Below are positions 1 to 10,969 of a DNA stretch of 64,000 nt, one piece after another. This stretch comes from Ephydatia muelleri (lineage: Eukaryota > Porifera > Demospongiae > Spongillida > Spongillidae). The notes beneath the pieces are model-generated. The model worked only from the letters and a program-made list of their open reading frames with translations. It was not told where the DNA came from and did not search any database. Numbering within the stretch: the stretch's first letter is position 1; each line of letters opens with the position of its first letter. The DNA is taken from NCBI GenBank assembly GCA_013339895.1, contig JABACO010000003.1, positions 15,478,634 through 15,542,633 of the forward strand, in the 5' to 3' direction. The translations under genes and the position numbers were made by a program.

Positions 1-613
1 TGTGGGCGGCCTGTCCGAAACTGCGATGGTAGTAGCATAAATCGTCAGCCGTGGGAGTAGTGGGATGTTTAGCTTTCAGTTTTTGACTTGAGAGGCGTCG
101 TTGAACAGCGTTCGTGCTGAAACTCATATCTCGGCTCGCCCAAAGAGCGTCCGCCTTTTTCGCTAGGTGTCGGTAGTCGTCAGCTTCTGAGTCAACCAAC
201 TGGACTCGTATATCTTCGGGGAGGCGTTCGAGAAAAAGTTGTTGAAATAGGAAACAAGGAGAATGGTCTCCTAGGAGGGCCAACATCTCGTCCATTAAGA
301 CAGAGGGCTTGGAGTCACCCAACACGCTGAAATGAAGAAGGCGGGATGCTCGTTCCCTTTCACTGAGGCCGAACGTATCGATAAGACGGGTCTTCAACGC
401 CTCGTATTTGTCGTCGGCTGGAGGGTGGCTAATCAGGTCTAGAAGACGAGTGGCCGTAGGTTGGTCAAGTGCGGCGAGGACGTAGTAATATTTTGTGTCA
501 TCTGCAGTGATTTTGCGCAAGTTGAATTGTGCTTCTGCTTGCGCAAACCAAACTTCGGGTTGCGAAGACCAAAAGGTTGGAAGCTTGAGCGACACCGCAT
601 GTTCTTCCGACAT
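1..613 (-). CDS. Ty3/gypsy-like gag polyprotein, cut by window edge
   Basis: An open frame of 204 codons runs from an ATG at 613 off the left end, and a stop codon sits directly upstream of that ATG, which supports the start. The product begins MSEEHAVSLKLPTFW and continues with VWFAQAEAQFNLRKI and YYYVLAALD, the pattern at the start of gag proteins of many animal Ty3/gypsy retrotransposons (particle-forming structural protein). At the far end it reads LCYYHRSFGQAAH, the beginning of the Cys/His segment that follows in such proteins. No break is seen within the visible part. Protease, reverse transcriptase and integrase would lie outside the window. The family call rests on remembered motifs; the exact clade is unknown. 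Confidence 0.7.
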   Translation of the reverse strand, partial: MSEEHAVSLKLPTFWSSQPEVWFAQAEAQFNLRKITADDTKYYYVLAALDQPTATRLLDLISHPPADDKYEALKTRLIDTFGLSERERASRLLHFSVLGDSKPSVLMDEMLALLGDHSPCFLFQQLFLERLPEDIRVQLVDSEADDYRHLAKKADALWASRDMSFSTNAVQRRLSSQKLKAKHPTTPTADDLCYYHRSFGQAAH

Positions 614-1150
614 TTAAAACGTTAAACGTCTCAGGGTCACCACTGTAGCAATTCACATGTACACTCTTCACAAAAACAATCACGTGTATGTAATCACGTG
701 TGTGTTTTATTAACTAGCAGCTCAGATAAATCTGGTTCTCCGTATACTTGGTAGCCCGTAGCCACTACAACAGACACTTTAGAATCACGTTATTAAAACA
801 GTTAATTAATTTTAAAATTAATAAACACATAAAACAAACATTTGTAAAAGTTTCTAAAATCATACAAAAAACTTTTCATCATCCCCATGCATTGTTCCCA
901 TTACTGAAATATATATTATTGTTTTCGCCTTTTAATTAATTAATTGTACGTCTGTATGGTAGGGAAGTTAGGTGAGGTCATTGCTTTTACATAAATCCTG
1001 CCAAACTAAGGCTATCGTCGATTTTAGTGATCTAACCATACGCATGCGCGTCGGTCATACGCGTTAGATTGTAACTCGTGCCCCTGCCATTTATCCTTCC
1101 AGAGGTCACATGAACTGTTATTTAACTATGTTATTGTTACGGCCGGATAT
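614..1150 (-). other. Probable 5' leader and LTR of the gag element, ends not resolved
   Basis: Upstream of the gag start (rightwards on this strand) is non-coding AT-rich DNA. About 20-40 bp before the ATG the minus strand reads TGGTGACCCTGAGACG, like the region next to the primer-binding site in animal gypsy elements. An AATAAA lies at 707-712 on the minus strand. An LTR would be expected here, but the second LTR is outside the window, so its limits cannot be set. From about 1150 to 1580 I see no gene. Confidence 0.35.
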
Positions 1151-1579
1151 CGTATGTACTTGTGTCCTGACTCATCCTACTATCTACTGGCTCTTGATGG
1201 TGCGCTCCTTTTGGATTTCAGTACACAAGGACCATCGTACGAGCTGTTTATTCATATTGGCCTACTCCGACTAAAGTCGAGAAAGGTTGTTTTCCCATAA
1301 GTATCTATGGTTTTCCTAATAGTTGTTAGAATAATAACTGGAATCATATAGGTGGCTTTCGTTCTTTTGGGTATAGTACTAGTATAAGTTAACTTAGATA
1401 GACCGCTTAGAAGTTAGCCCAACATTTCTTTGCCGCACATTCCATACCAATTACCACGTATACTTTGGCCGCACGGCCGCATTGCGTCATTAATATCGTC
1501 AGATACGCTACTGTTGAAAAAGATCTGACACTTAGACTCTTTCTGCAAATCATTACTGCAACAGAACGATGCTACTCTA

Positions 1580-3780
1580 CACATGACATGCCTGTGTTTG
1601 TGCCATGTCCTAGACCCTCCCCTTTATGGACAGGAGAGGCTCAAGTGTGCATTCATAGGGACAGTTTTAAGGAGTTGCATGCCCCCAACCAAATAAACCA
1701 AAATACAGGTGATCGAGGCTGCACTACTGAGACATCACACACAGCCCACATGACATGCTTGTGCATGTGACACGCCCCAGTCCCCTCCCCTTTTTGAACA
1801 GGAGAGGTTCAAGGGTGCATACATAGGAACAATTTTAAGAGTTGCATGCCCCAAACCAAACAAACTAAAATACAGGTGAGGCTGCACTACTGAGACATCC
1901 CACACAGCCCACATGACATGCTTGTGCATGTGACACGCCCCAGGCACCTCCCCTTTTTGAACAGGAGAGGTTCAAGTGTGCATACTTGGGAACTATTTTA
2001 AGAGTTGCATGCCCCAAACCAAACAAACCAAAATACAGGTGAGGCTGCACCAATGAGACATCACACACAGCCCACATGACATGCTTGTGCATGTGACACG
2101 CCACAGGCCCCTCCCCTTTTTGAGCAGGAGAGGTTCAAGTGTGCATACTTGGGAACTATTTTAAGAGTTGCATGCCCCCAACCAAACAAACCAAAATACA
2201 GGTGAGGCTGCACTACTGAGACATCACACACAGCCCACATGACATGCTTGTGCATGTGACACGCCACAGGCCCCTCCCCTTTTTGAACAGGAGAGGTTCA
2301 AGTGTGCACACTTGGGAACAATTTTAAGAGTTGCATGCCCCCAACCAAACAAACCAAAATACAGGTGAGGCTGCACCAATGAGACATCCCACACAGCCCA
2401 CATGACATGCTTGTGCATGTGACACGCCTTGGCCCCTCCCCTTTTTGAACAGGAGAGGTTCAAGTGTGCATACATAGGAACAATTTTAAGAGTTGCATGC
2501 CCCAAACCAAACAAACCAAAATACAGGTGAGGCTGCACTACTGAGACATCCCACACAGCCCACATGACATGCTTGTGCATGTGACACGCCCCAGGCCCCC
2601 CTTTTTGAACAGGAGAGGTTCAAGTGTGCATGCATGGGAACAAGTTTAAGAGTTGCATGCCCCCAACCAAACAAACCAAAATACAGGTGAGGCTGCACTA
2701 CTGAGACATCACACACAGCCCACATGACATGCTTGTGCATGTGACACGCCTTGGCCCCTCCCCTTTTTGAACAGGAGAGGTTCAAGTGTGCATACATAGG
2801 AACAATTTTAAGAGTTGCATGCCCCGAACCAAACAAACCAAAATACAGGTGAGGCTGCACCAATGAGACATCACACACAGCCCACATGACATGCTTGTGC
2901 ATGTGACACGCCACAGGCCCCTCCCCTTTTTGAGCAGGAGAGGTTCAAGTGTGCACACTTGGGAACAATTTTAAGAGTTGCATGCCCCAAACCAAACAAA
3001 CTAAAATACAGGTGAGGCTGCACTACTGAGACATCCCACACAGCCCACATGACATGCTTGTGCATGTGACACGCCCCAGGCACCTCCCCTTTTTGAACAG
3101 GAGAGGTTCAAGTGTGCATGCATGGGAACAATTTTAAGAGTTGCATGCCCCCAACCAAACAAACCAAAATACAGGTGAGGCTGCACTACTCAGACATCAC
3201 ACACAGCCCACATGACATGCCTATGCTAGTGGCACGCCCTTGGCCCCTCCCCTTTTTGAACAGGAGAGGTTCAAGTGTGCATACATAGGAACAATTTTAA
3301 GAGTTGCATGCCCCCAACCAAACAAACCAAAATACAGGTGAGGCTGCACTACTGAGACATCCCACACAGCCCACATGACATGCTTGTGCATGTGACACGC
3401 CCCAGGCCCCCCTTTTTGAACAGGAGAGGTTCAAGTGTGCATACTTGGGAACTATTTTAAGAGTTGCATGCCCCCAAACCAAACAAACCAAAATACAGGT
3501 GAAGCTGCACTACTGAGACATCACACACAGCCCACATGACATGCTTGTGCATGTGACACGCCACAGGCCCCTCCCCTTTTTGAGCAGGAGAGGTTCAAGT
3601 GTGCACACTTGGGAACAATTTTAAGAGTTGCATGCCCCCAACCAAACAAACCAAAATACAGGTGAGGCTGCACCAATGAGACATCACACACAGCCCACAT
3701 GACATGCTTGTGCATGTGACATGCCTTGGCCCCTCCCCTTTTTGAACAGGAGAGGTTCAAGTGTGCATACATAGGAACAA
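1580..3780 (+). repeat. Tandem array of a ~163-bp satellite, about 13 copies
   Basis: The word TTTTAAGAGTTGCATGCCCC recurs about every 160-165 bp from ~1671 to ~3615, with conserved blocks CCCCTCCCCTTTTTGAACAG, CAAACCAAAATACAGGTGAG and CCCACATGACATGCTTGTGC. Copies differ by a few substitutions and small indels. The first copy is more diverged. The last stops abruptly at ~3780, where the Penelope-like element begins. Minus-strand open frames in the array are a by-product: the unit is not a multiple of three and few stops occur in any frame. The same unit occurs at 7367-7592 and, inverted, at 9892-10437. Confidence 0.95.
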
Positions 3781-4059
3781 TGGTTGACAAATGGAACCCA
3801 GCAACCGTTCCATCCTCATGCTCTCGTCTCTGAACGAGAGTGAGAGACCCCCGCTAGTCCCCGTACAGTCCATGGCTGTACTTCCGGGTTTTGGGCCATC
3901 CTCTTCAACGGAATCGTCAAGCTGAGAGGTGAAGAGCAGGAGGGAGGAGGACATTTCAGAGTTAGGTTGAGTCCTGTATTTGATATCTAGGTTTAAACCA
4001 TTTATTACAGTTTGCGTGTTTTTTTCGTTATGTTTGAGGTCTGTTATATATGACCAAGT

Positions 4060-4430
4060 GGCAACACGTTTGTAATTTCGGTTTGGTACAAGCATGTATT
4101 CCGAGGGTTCCATGTATATTTACATATCGTATCCATTTAGTTTGACAAGCCTTGTTTTCGGCTGTGTGATAGCTGATTAGGACGCTCGGGTGTTCTGGGA
4201 TTTTAGGCTGGTACCATCTAATCCTTTTCATCCCTATTACAGCGTCAAATTGACGGAAAAGGTGTGACTGCCACGTGGCGTTATCCTTTTTGTGCGGGGA
4301 CTCGACACTTTGTCTCTGTCTGAAATGGAGGTTTAGAGCATTCTTTTATGCATGAATATATATGTGGGAGAGCATTTAGACTGATCGTTCTGATGGGTAC
4401 ATATTTTTTGCAGTTTCACAGAAACACAAT
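4060..4430 (-). pseudogene. Possible remnant of the GIY-YIG endonuclease domain
   Basis: Downstream of the last large RT frame the same strand can be read, with stops, as CNKC-like and KKYV segments and later WQSHLFRQFDAVIGMKRI and TKWIRYVNIHGTLGIH. This is the order expected of the C-terminal GIY-YIG nuclease of canonical Penelope elements (zinc-like Cys pair, YVG-type strand, terminal WIR.L motif). The match is weak and the frame is interrupted, so the call is tentative. Between here and the element end at ~3783 is 3' untranslated sequence. Confidence 0.3.
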
Positions 4431-7310
4431 ACCTACAAACATGATACCATGAATGATTACAAGTTTTTTCAAAAAACCTACAACATTGTCTTCTGTCTCA
4501 ACCGCTTTCACAAAGTTCGGGTCCATGGCAAATCTATTCTCTCCCAAAATAGACACGACCGGTTTCGGAATAACTTTATTCCTTCTTCGGGTGATTGGGA
4601 ATGGCGTATTTGAGCAAAGTCTAGCGTTTAAATATCTCATTTCCGGTGGGTTTGGCGGGTTTAGTGGTGCACGTGATCCATCTCTAAGTGATTTCTGTCG
4701 GATGATGTCTGCTGTTTTCTCTTTGTGTTTCAGGATGTTTCTTGGATATTCTGCTGGTACTCTGCAGTGTTGGTAGACATCGATTGGTTGGTAGTCTGGT
4801 GGCATTTCTCTTGGCGTCTGTTTTTTAAGTTTTGCCGAGACTAGTATGTTGCCTAGCGACCGATTCTTTTTTTGGGCAATACGGGGAGGCATTGGATAGA
4901 GTGCGTTTAGTATGGGGTTCTGTTGAACATCTTCCCAGATCTTGTTTAGTTCTTTTCGAGCTTGGGATACATGGGTATTGTATGTCAGTACCATTGTAGG
5001 TGTACCAAGTGTTTGTGTCTTGGTTCGTTTGTTTTTGTATAGGACTGTGTGTCTGTCTTTGAAGCGTACACGTCTGATCAGTGGTTTTATGACTGTCTGT
5101 TTGTATCCCCTTGATAGGAGAGCGTTTTGGACGCTATCGATCTGTTTGAGGAAGTTGGTCTTGTCCGTGTTGGTGCGGAGGGCTCTGTATGATTCAATGC
5201 TTTTCCCGATCCCAGGAGGGTGAAAAGAGGATCCATGGACGTATGTCTGTTTGTTTATAGGTTTTTTGAACGTTTTGATGTCCAGTTTTTGTCTCTGTTG
5301 AAAATTTGGGCCTTTGAATACGGTCATGTCCAGGAAATTTATTTCAGTCGTAGAGCATTCACTAGTAAATTTGGTGGAGGTGTGCAGTTTGTTGCACTGT
5401 TGGACAAAGTTATCAAAGTCGGTCTGGGTGCCTTGCCAAGCCACAAAGATGTCATCAATGTAGCGAACCCATAGTTTAATTTTATCGGACTGTAGGTCTA
5501 TGAGTCTTGTTTTTAGTTCCCCCATGAAGATACCACTGTATGATGGGGCCATGATGTTGCCCATTGGTACTCCTTTTGTGGATATAGAATTCTCCATCGA
5601 ATTCGAAGACATTGTTTTTAGTGATCAAGTCTAGGAGCTCAGTTAGGGCTGCCATGTTTGGCATGTCTGTTTGGCATTTCAAGTTTTCAAGAGCTCTGAT
5701 TGCCGCTCTGTTTCCTTCGTCTATGGGAATATTGGTGTACATGTTAGTAACATCAATTGAGCAAAGTAAAATGTCTTTAGCAAAGGTTATGTCTTCAATG
5801 GTCTTTATGAAGTGGGTGGAGTCACTTATGTATGATGGGAGAAGTCTGACGGCTTGTTTGAGCCAGTGGTCTAGGAATCTAGAGATGTTAGAGGTTACGC
5901 TGTTGACACACGAGCAGATGGGTCTGTATGCATGTGGGTTTTTGTGCAGTTTGATGAGAAAATACATTAGGCTTGTTCTATGGTCAGCTGGGGGTAGGCA
6001 GAATTTGTAGTGTGACTTACTAAGCAGGTTCATTTCGCACAGTTTGCCTAGCTTGATTGTTATAGTTTTTTTGATGGTGTCTGTGATGTCTGCAGTTAGT
6101 CTGGTGTATGTCTGCTTGTCATCTAGGTGTTTACGGCCTGCTTCCACGTATTTCTCCCTGTCCAGTAAGACTATAGAGCTTCCTTTGTCTGCTGTATTGA
6201 TGATCACATCATGTTCTTTGGACAGTTTCTTGATTATGCTCATACCATTTCTTGGGAGGTTGTACCAACCTGTGGTGGGATGGATCTGAGACATTGTGAG
6301 TCGGATTCTATTGATCAGGTTTTCTAGGTCCTGACAGTCTGTGGGTTTGGGAGTCTGTGTAGATTTTAGTCTGAATAGATTCGGTTTGGTTTGAGTGAAT
6401 CTGTGAATGTACCTGAGTCTTAGTTTACGTATGAAACTTTCAGTTTCTTCTGTTACATCTCTATCAAGGCATTGTGTTTATGGGATGAAACTGAGCCCCT
6501 TTGAAAGTATGTCAAGCTCTGTCTGAGTGGGTGTGTATGACGATAAATTGACCACTTTGTCATGCATATGTTTTTGCATAGACTTTTTTTATTCAAGGTT
6601 TTGTTCAAATTATACATGCGCCTATTCATGTGTCTGTGTCTATGACTCCTTCTTGAGCTTTTACTTCCGCTCAGTACGATCTCTCCAGGAGTGTCCCTCT
6701 TGGGAGTACTTGTTTTTGTTTCTGCCCGGGTTTCTAGAGGGCATTGGGAAGTTATACAAGTCTCACTGCACATTTGGTCAATGTCATACCTTTGTTGGCT
6801 GGTTTTGGGCCTTTTTGGTGGTCTTTCACCTTCTTCCAGTTTCGATTGAGAGCTTTGGTCTCTCTCTCTCTCTTGATTGCCTTGGCTTCCTTTTCTGCGT
6901 GCTTCAAAAGTTCCTCATAGGAACCTTTGAGCGCCCTCCTCTGTTTGTCTGTTAGGAGGGAGTCTGAAATGCTCTCGAGGGCCTTTCTTTGGCAGTCTGT
7001 AATTGCCTCGGTTTTGCGGGCAATCTGTTTTTTATCGTGGCGTTTGGCTACGTCTATGTAGCCAAGTGTATTTCGCCTGGTCTGTTCCTTCCACTCTGCT
7101 GCAGTTTCCTCATCAGCGTCTATGAGCATCATACGGGGCTCCACCGTGAGCCCCTTAGGCAGCCGGTTGGTTTCTACTGTCTTGGCCAGGTGGTCTAAGT
7201 GGTACTAGCATGGGCGATGTCTTATCATGTATTTTTTCACATCTGCCATTCTAGTCTGTAGTTTGTTTCTGGCAGTGTCCATGAGGCATGGGGTACCACG
7301 CGGTGTAGGG
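4416..7310 (-). pseudogene. Penelope-like reverse transcriptase, broken
   Basis: Reading the minus strand, the N-terminal part (from ~7300) contains LPKGLTVEPRMMLIDADEE and a charged coiled-coil stretch, then DKVVNLSSYTPTQTELDIL, the conserved lead-in to Penelope-type reverse transcriptases. The RT core follows with DKGSSIVLLDREKY, YFLIKLHKNP, SIDVTNMYTNIP, GVPMGNIMAPSYSGIFMGEL and the catalytic box WVRYIDDIF near 5450-5465. Breaks: in-frame TAG at 7205-7207, TAA at 6478-6480, a frameshift or stop near 6580, and a frameshift in an A-run at ~5573-5576. The enzyme would copy element RNA into DNA by target-primed synthesis; this copy cannot make it in one piece. Confidence 0.85.
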
Positions 7311-7366
7311 TCTGGTGTACCACGGGAACTCCCGGTTGGGGAAGAGTGATGCAATGGTTGACAAAT

Positions 7367-7592
7367 GCTTGTGCATGTGACACGCCCTTGGCCCCTCCCC
7401 TTTTTGAGCAGGAGAGGTTCAAGTGTGCATACTTGGGAACAATTTTAAGAGTTGCATGCCCCCAACCAAACAAACCAAAATACAGGTGAGGCTGCACTAC
7501 TGAGACATCACACACAGCCCACATGACATGCTTGTGCATGTGACATGCCCCAGGCCCCTCCCCTTTTTGAACAGGAGAGGTTAAAGTGTGAA
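7367..7592 (+). repeat. Satellite resumes after the Penelope insertion (~1.4 units)
   Basis: Same ~163-bp unit and same orientation as 1580-3780. It begins mid-unit at CTTGTGCATGTGACACGCC and ends in CAGGAGAGGTT, after which unique AT-rich DNA starts. Confidence 0.9.
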
Positions 7593-8386
7593 TGAACGGG
7601 TCAAAGTTAATAATGAGTTACTGTTTTGAATGGACTTTCAAACACTCTGTGAATACATTGTAATTTATCATTAAGCTGTGCATGAGAATATCTTCATGGT
7701 GTCTGAAATTTCACATTTATTCTGAAGTGCAAATATGGAATGACCCAAAACTGATACTTATGGAAGTGTGTTATTGAGAAAGTGACTGATTGCTTGCTTA
7801 CGACTGACGTTGAACTTAATGGCAATGAGAGCAGTAATGATCTAGGTAAAAATTGTTAAAATAATTTATTGCATGCAGTTTGAATCAATTACGTTACAGT
7901 CATACCTCTGGCCACACAATAATCTTGTTGATTCTTGAGGTACAAACTGATGCCGTCAACTTAACATCACTTTCAGTCTCCATGAGATAATGAAATATCT
8001 CCAACACCTTTAGAGGGTTCAGAGTTGACTGGAAAACAAGTGCTGAATCTATCTGAACATGTTTACCATATCATAGCAATGCTGTAAAGGCCAATTTGCA
8101 TCAGCTTTAAGGCATTTTTCAATGGCAGGAATGTGCCGAAAAAATATACTGTTTTTTTTTCCAGACTGGATCACTCTTATTGTAGGCTAAGTATGTGAAA
8201 AGTAGAAGCATAAAAGTAGCAAGCAATAAATGTGACACTTACTTCCATTTCTTTCACAACTTTTCTGATAAATTCCATTTCAAATGGGCATTGTTCTTCC
8301 CTGCAATGAAATAAATCCACATGCATGCATGCATAGTTTGTGATGCAAATGTTTGATGTCCTTACGTGTATGGCATCCTTTTCAAT
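7593..8386. other. No recognisable gene
   Basis: AT-rich unique DNA between the satellite and the peptidase gene; no open frame or splice-bounded exon I can support. It may hold the 3' end of the minus-strand peptidase transcript. Confidence 0.5.
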
Positions 8387-8644
8387 CTAGGAAGGACGGT
8401 ACTTGAAGTAGTGATCCTTACCCCATTTAAGACCAAATATATCATTTGGATCTGGTTCATTATCATAAGTAGGAACTAAAAAATTGGGATCTGCCGTTCT
8501 CTCTTCATCACTTTCATCAGCATCATCTTCATCATCCATGTCACCATCGTCACCAAGCTGATCAGTTTGATCAATCTCAATATCATCACAATCACTCTGC
8601 CCATGTTTAGCAGTATCATCCTGTATGCCACTATGACTAATCAA
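8387..8644 (-). CDS. Acidic open frame, possible exon or 3' tail
   Basis: An 85-codon frame begins at a non-ATG codon just inside a plausible AG acceptor and ends at TAG. The product is strikingly acidic (DDGDMDDEDDADESDEE), a composition unlikely by chance. It lies directly downstream of the Ulp1-like exons on the same strand. From the last safe donor (8727) the splice phases do not connect to this frame: phase 0 into either nearby acceptor gives a stop within a few codons. It could be an alternative last exon or a piece of another protein of the same element. The other transposase-like gene in the window (28.8-31.3 kb) also ends in an acidic tail. Confidence 0.3.
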   Translation of the reverse strand: MISHSGIQDDTAKHGQSDCDDIEIDQTDQLGDDGDMDDEDDADESDEERTADPNFLVPTYDNEPDPNDIFGLKWGKDHYFKYRPS

Positions 8645-8727
8645 TGGTTATAGAGACACATGAAGACCTCTGCTACAAAAAAATAAATTTAAAACTTCAT
8701 GCATGTTTCAAATTTAAATTAGCTTAC

Positions 8728-9690
8728 ATCTGATTGCAGTGCATAGAGCACTCCACAAGACAGCTCATGAGCCATTTGAAGTCTAAATCCACCCATCATT
8801 TCCTATACAACTGCAAATCAATACACCATGTGAACATTGTAGCACAATACCTGAGTATGAAGGCATGGGTAGCCTTCCACAAGCAATCTTGCTGCCTGCT
8901 GAGCTAGACGCACAGTAAAGTTTTGAATACTTCTACTTACAAAACACACAAAGGCACCACAATCATGTGAATTCTTCTGCATACTGTGATTTGAAGTCTA
9001 AAAGAGTAAAGTGTTCATTTACTATGTACAACACATGTAAGCACTAAAGCTGTACTGCTTCATTGTACTTCCAGTCTGATCGAAACATTTGAATGTTCCA
9101 AGCATATCTCATCTCATTAGCCAAATACATCCTATATGCACACGCACACACAAACTGCATCTATGCATGAATGCACAGACGTACTGATCTTACCAAATCC
9201 AATTTATAGCGTCATAATTTGATTGCTGCAAAGAATCTATGCAATGGATTTCATGTACTTGGGGATAAACAACCTGTAGAGGAGTGCTTATAGTACATTA
9301 AGTGAAACATAACCCATTCAACCAACCACTAGACACCAATGCTGTGGTGTATGCACAGGGAAAAGTAGACAGTCATAATCCATGATGTTTTTCACCTGTG
9401 TTAAGATGATTAGTGTTTTGAATTAATGTTCTTCAAGATCACTTTACCTTGCAATGCCTCCGCACTGCATTATAACCTTTGGCTTTTTATACTGGCAGAA
9501 AGGTTGGATCAAAGCAGAAAACTTTCTGTCCCTGTAAAACAACATTATAAACTTGTTGAAATGTATACAAGTGCAATCAACTACATTCAGTTTTGAGTCT
9601 TGAAGTAGATCCATGTATGATGTGATAATCTGTTGAGTGTAAACTACATTATTTCCATCATTTATAGTTAAAATGTCACATTTGAATCCA
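8728..9690 (-). pseudogene. Ulp1/SENP-type (C48) cysteine peptidase, one nonsense codon
   Basis: Seven exons join on the minus strand, with phases agreeing throughout: ~9690-9585, 9531-9448, 9395-9327, 9273-9194, 9131-9056, 8997-8851, 8802-8728. The joined product carries the C48 signature in order: ITSYMDLLQDSK (helix before the substrate groove), GYNAVRRH, then FPVHTPQHWCLV with the catalytic His-Trp, IHCIDSL with the catalytic Asp, and QKNSHDCGAFVCF with the oxyanion Gln and catalytic Cys. Such enzymes cut SUMO or related modifiers from proteins; transposons also carry them. A TAA at 9487-9489 interrupts exon 2 (after FLPV); every other codon is open. The N-terminal part is not resolved. 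Introns are 50-60 bp. It may be a recent pseudogene, or the stop may be an error or polymorphism. Confidence 0.75.
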
Positions 9691-9891
9691 TTCTCCTGCC
9701 ATCAAGGACATTAAATTGCACTTTTCTAACTGGAATCGTGAATGTGGTTTGGCCCCTTTCATTTTAAGCTGCATGTTATGAATTTAGTTTACAATCATCA
9801 AGCATTATTAACAAAAGACACAAACCTCTGATTCCAAATGAATCGTCAAACCTGTGTACTCCTAAAATGTATATAATGGAGTTACACACTG

Positions 9892-10437
9892 ACCTCTGAG
9901 TAGTGCAGCCTCACCTGTATTTTGGTTTGTTTGGTTGGGGGTATGCAACTCTTAAAATTGTTCCTATGTATGCACACTTGAACCTCTCCTGTTCAAAAAG
10001 GGGAGGGGCCAAGGGCGTGCCACTAGCATAGGCATGTCATGTGGGCTGTGTGTGATGTCTCAGTAGTGCAGCCTCACCTGTATTTTGGTTTGTTTGGTTG
10101 GGGGCATGCAACTCTTAAAATTGTTCCCAAGTATGCACACTTGAACCTCTCCTGTTCAAAAAGGGGAGGGGCCAAGGGCGTGTCACATGCACAAGCATGT
10201 CATGTGGGCTGTGTGTGATGTCTCAGTAGTGCAGCCTCACCTGTATTTTGGTTTGTTTGGTTGGGGGCTTGCAACTCTTAAAATTGTTCCTATGTATGCA
10301 CACTTGAACCTCTCCTGTTCAAAAAGGGGAGGAGCCAAGGGCGTGCCACTAGCATAGGCATGTCATGTGGGCTGTGTGTGATGTCTGAGTAGTGCAGCCT
10401 CACCTGTATTTTGGTTTGTTTGGTTGGGGGCATGCAG
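9892..10437 (-). repeat. Inverted ~163-bp satellite array, about 3.4 units
   Basis: The reverse complement of the unit seen at 1580-3780 (GTGCAGCCTCACCTGTATTT, CTCTTAAAATTGTTCC, GAACCTCTCCTGTTC). Thus the Ulp1-like gene region (7.6-9.9 kb) is bracketed by the same satellite in opposite orientations. Followed to 10670 by unique DNA without a gene. Confidence 0.95.
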
Positions 10438-10672
10438 GTTATAATGATGGCCTTCTTTTGTTCATTGTACGTTATTATTAACTTTGTGTAGGTCTATGTA
10501 CATTTTTATGCATACTAGTAGTAAAGTACTTTACTATATACTAGCGCGTCTATCGATTTTACAGTTGCGCCTCAGCGCCCGCGGCGCGCGATGTTCTTAG
10601 TTGGTTTTTTATGTGCGGCTACGGAATGTTGGGCTAACTTCACATGAGTCTTAGATAGGTCCATCGGGGTCG

Positions 10673-10969
10673 TTAACCACCCTCCACCTTGCACCTTGTC
10701 GCTAATAGTTCATAACCATAACCCATGTTCTGTTCTGTGGCGTCCCTAATCTGTTGTATCCATTCTGTTGCAGTTCTGAAGACACCAAAAAACTTGGCCG
10801 CCAAACTTTCCTGCACTCCCGGCGTATACGCTACGTAGGGAGATATACGAGGGTCTGGGTACATCAAGTTAGTGGTCAGCATCACACTCAAGCAAGCTAC
10901 AAACCAGAGCCTCAAAAGGAATGGGCTGCTAAACGACAACGATATTGGCAGAGTCCTGAACATGCTCAT
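10673..10969 (-). CDS. Hypothetical small protein with one hydrophobic segment
   Basis: A 98-codon frame from ATG to TAA. Residues ~10-35 (PISLSFSSPFLLRLWFVACL) form a hydrophobic stretch that could be a signal anchor, followed by a soluble part with YPDPRISPYVAYTPGVQE and a helical, Gln/Glu-rich end. I do not recognise a family. It may be a first exon or a chance frame: no conserved motif or splice support was found. Confidence 0.3.
   Translation of the reverse strand: MSMFRTLPISLSFSSPFLLRLWFVACLSVMLTTNLMYPDPRISPYVAYTPGVQESLAAKFFGVFRTATEWIQQIRDATEQNMGYGYELLATRCKVEGG

Larger units (their letters stand above)
3781..7366 (-). mobile_element. Penelope-like retroelement inserted in the satellite
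   Basis: About 3.6 kb of non-satellite DNA interrupts the 163-bp array. It encodes, on the minus strand, a reverse transcriptase of Penelope type with the preceding coiled-coil region, and perhaps a degraded GIY-YIG endonuclease. The 16-bp word CAATGGTTGACAAATG occurs at both junctions (from ~3778 and ~7352). It could be a target-site duplication or a short terminal repeat. The satellite unit is not restored by joining the flanks exactly: about 100 bp of one unit is missing, so the insertion came with a deletion or between two copies. Confidence 0.75.

Noticed and set aside
1735..3790. Series of overlapping minus-strand ORFs with MHKHVMWAV and HATLKIVP repeats
   Set aside because: They coincide exactly with the 163-bp satellite; the unit length is not a multiple of three, so the reading cycles through frames with each copy. 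No start, splice or family support.
4453..6289. Plus-strand ORFs opposite the Penelope RT
   Set aside because: Shadows of the minus-strand reverse transcriptase, whose motifs are unmistakable.
3783..7366. Hammerhead ribozyme expected in some Penelope-like elements
   Set aside because: No CTGATGA...GAAA core in the right arrangement was found near either end by eye.
7593..10487. Shared 13-mer CAAAGTTAATAAT in mirror orientation near the satellite arrays, as a possible TIR
   Set aside because: One copy lies inside and the other outside the bracketed region, so they cannot be terminal inverted repeats of one element; AT-rich chance match.
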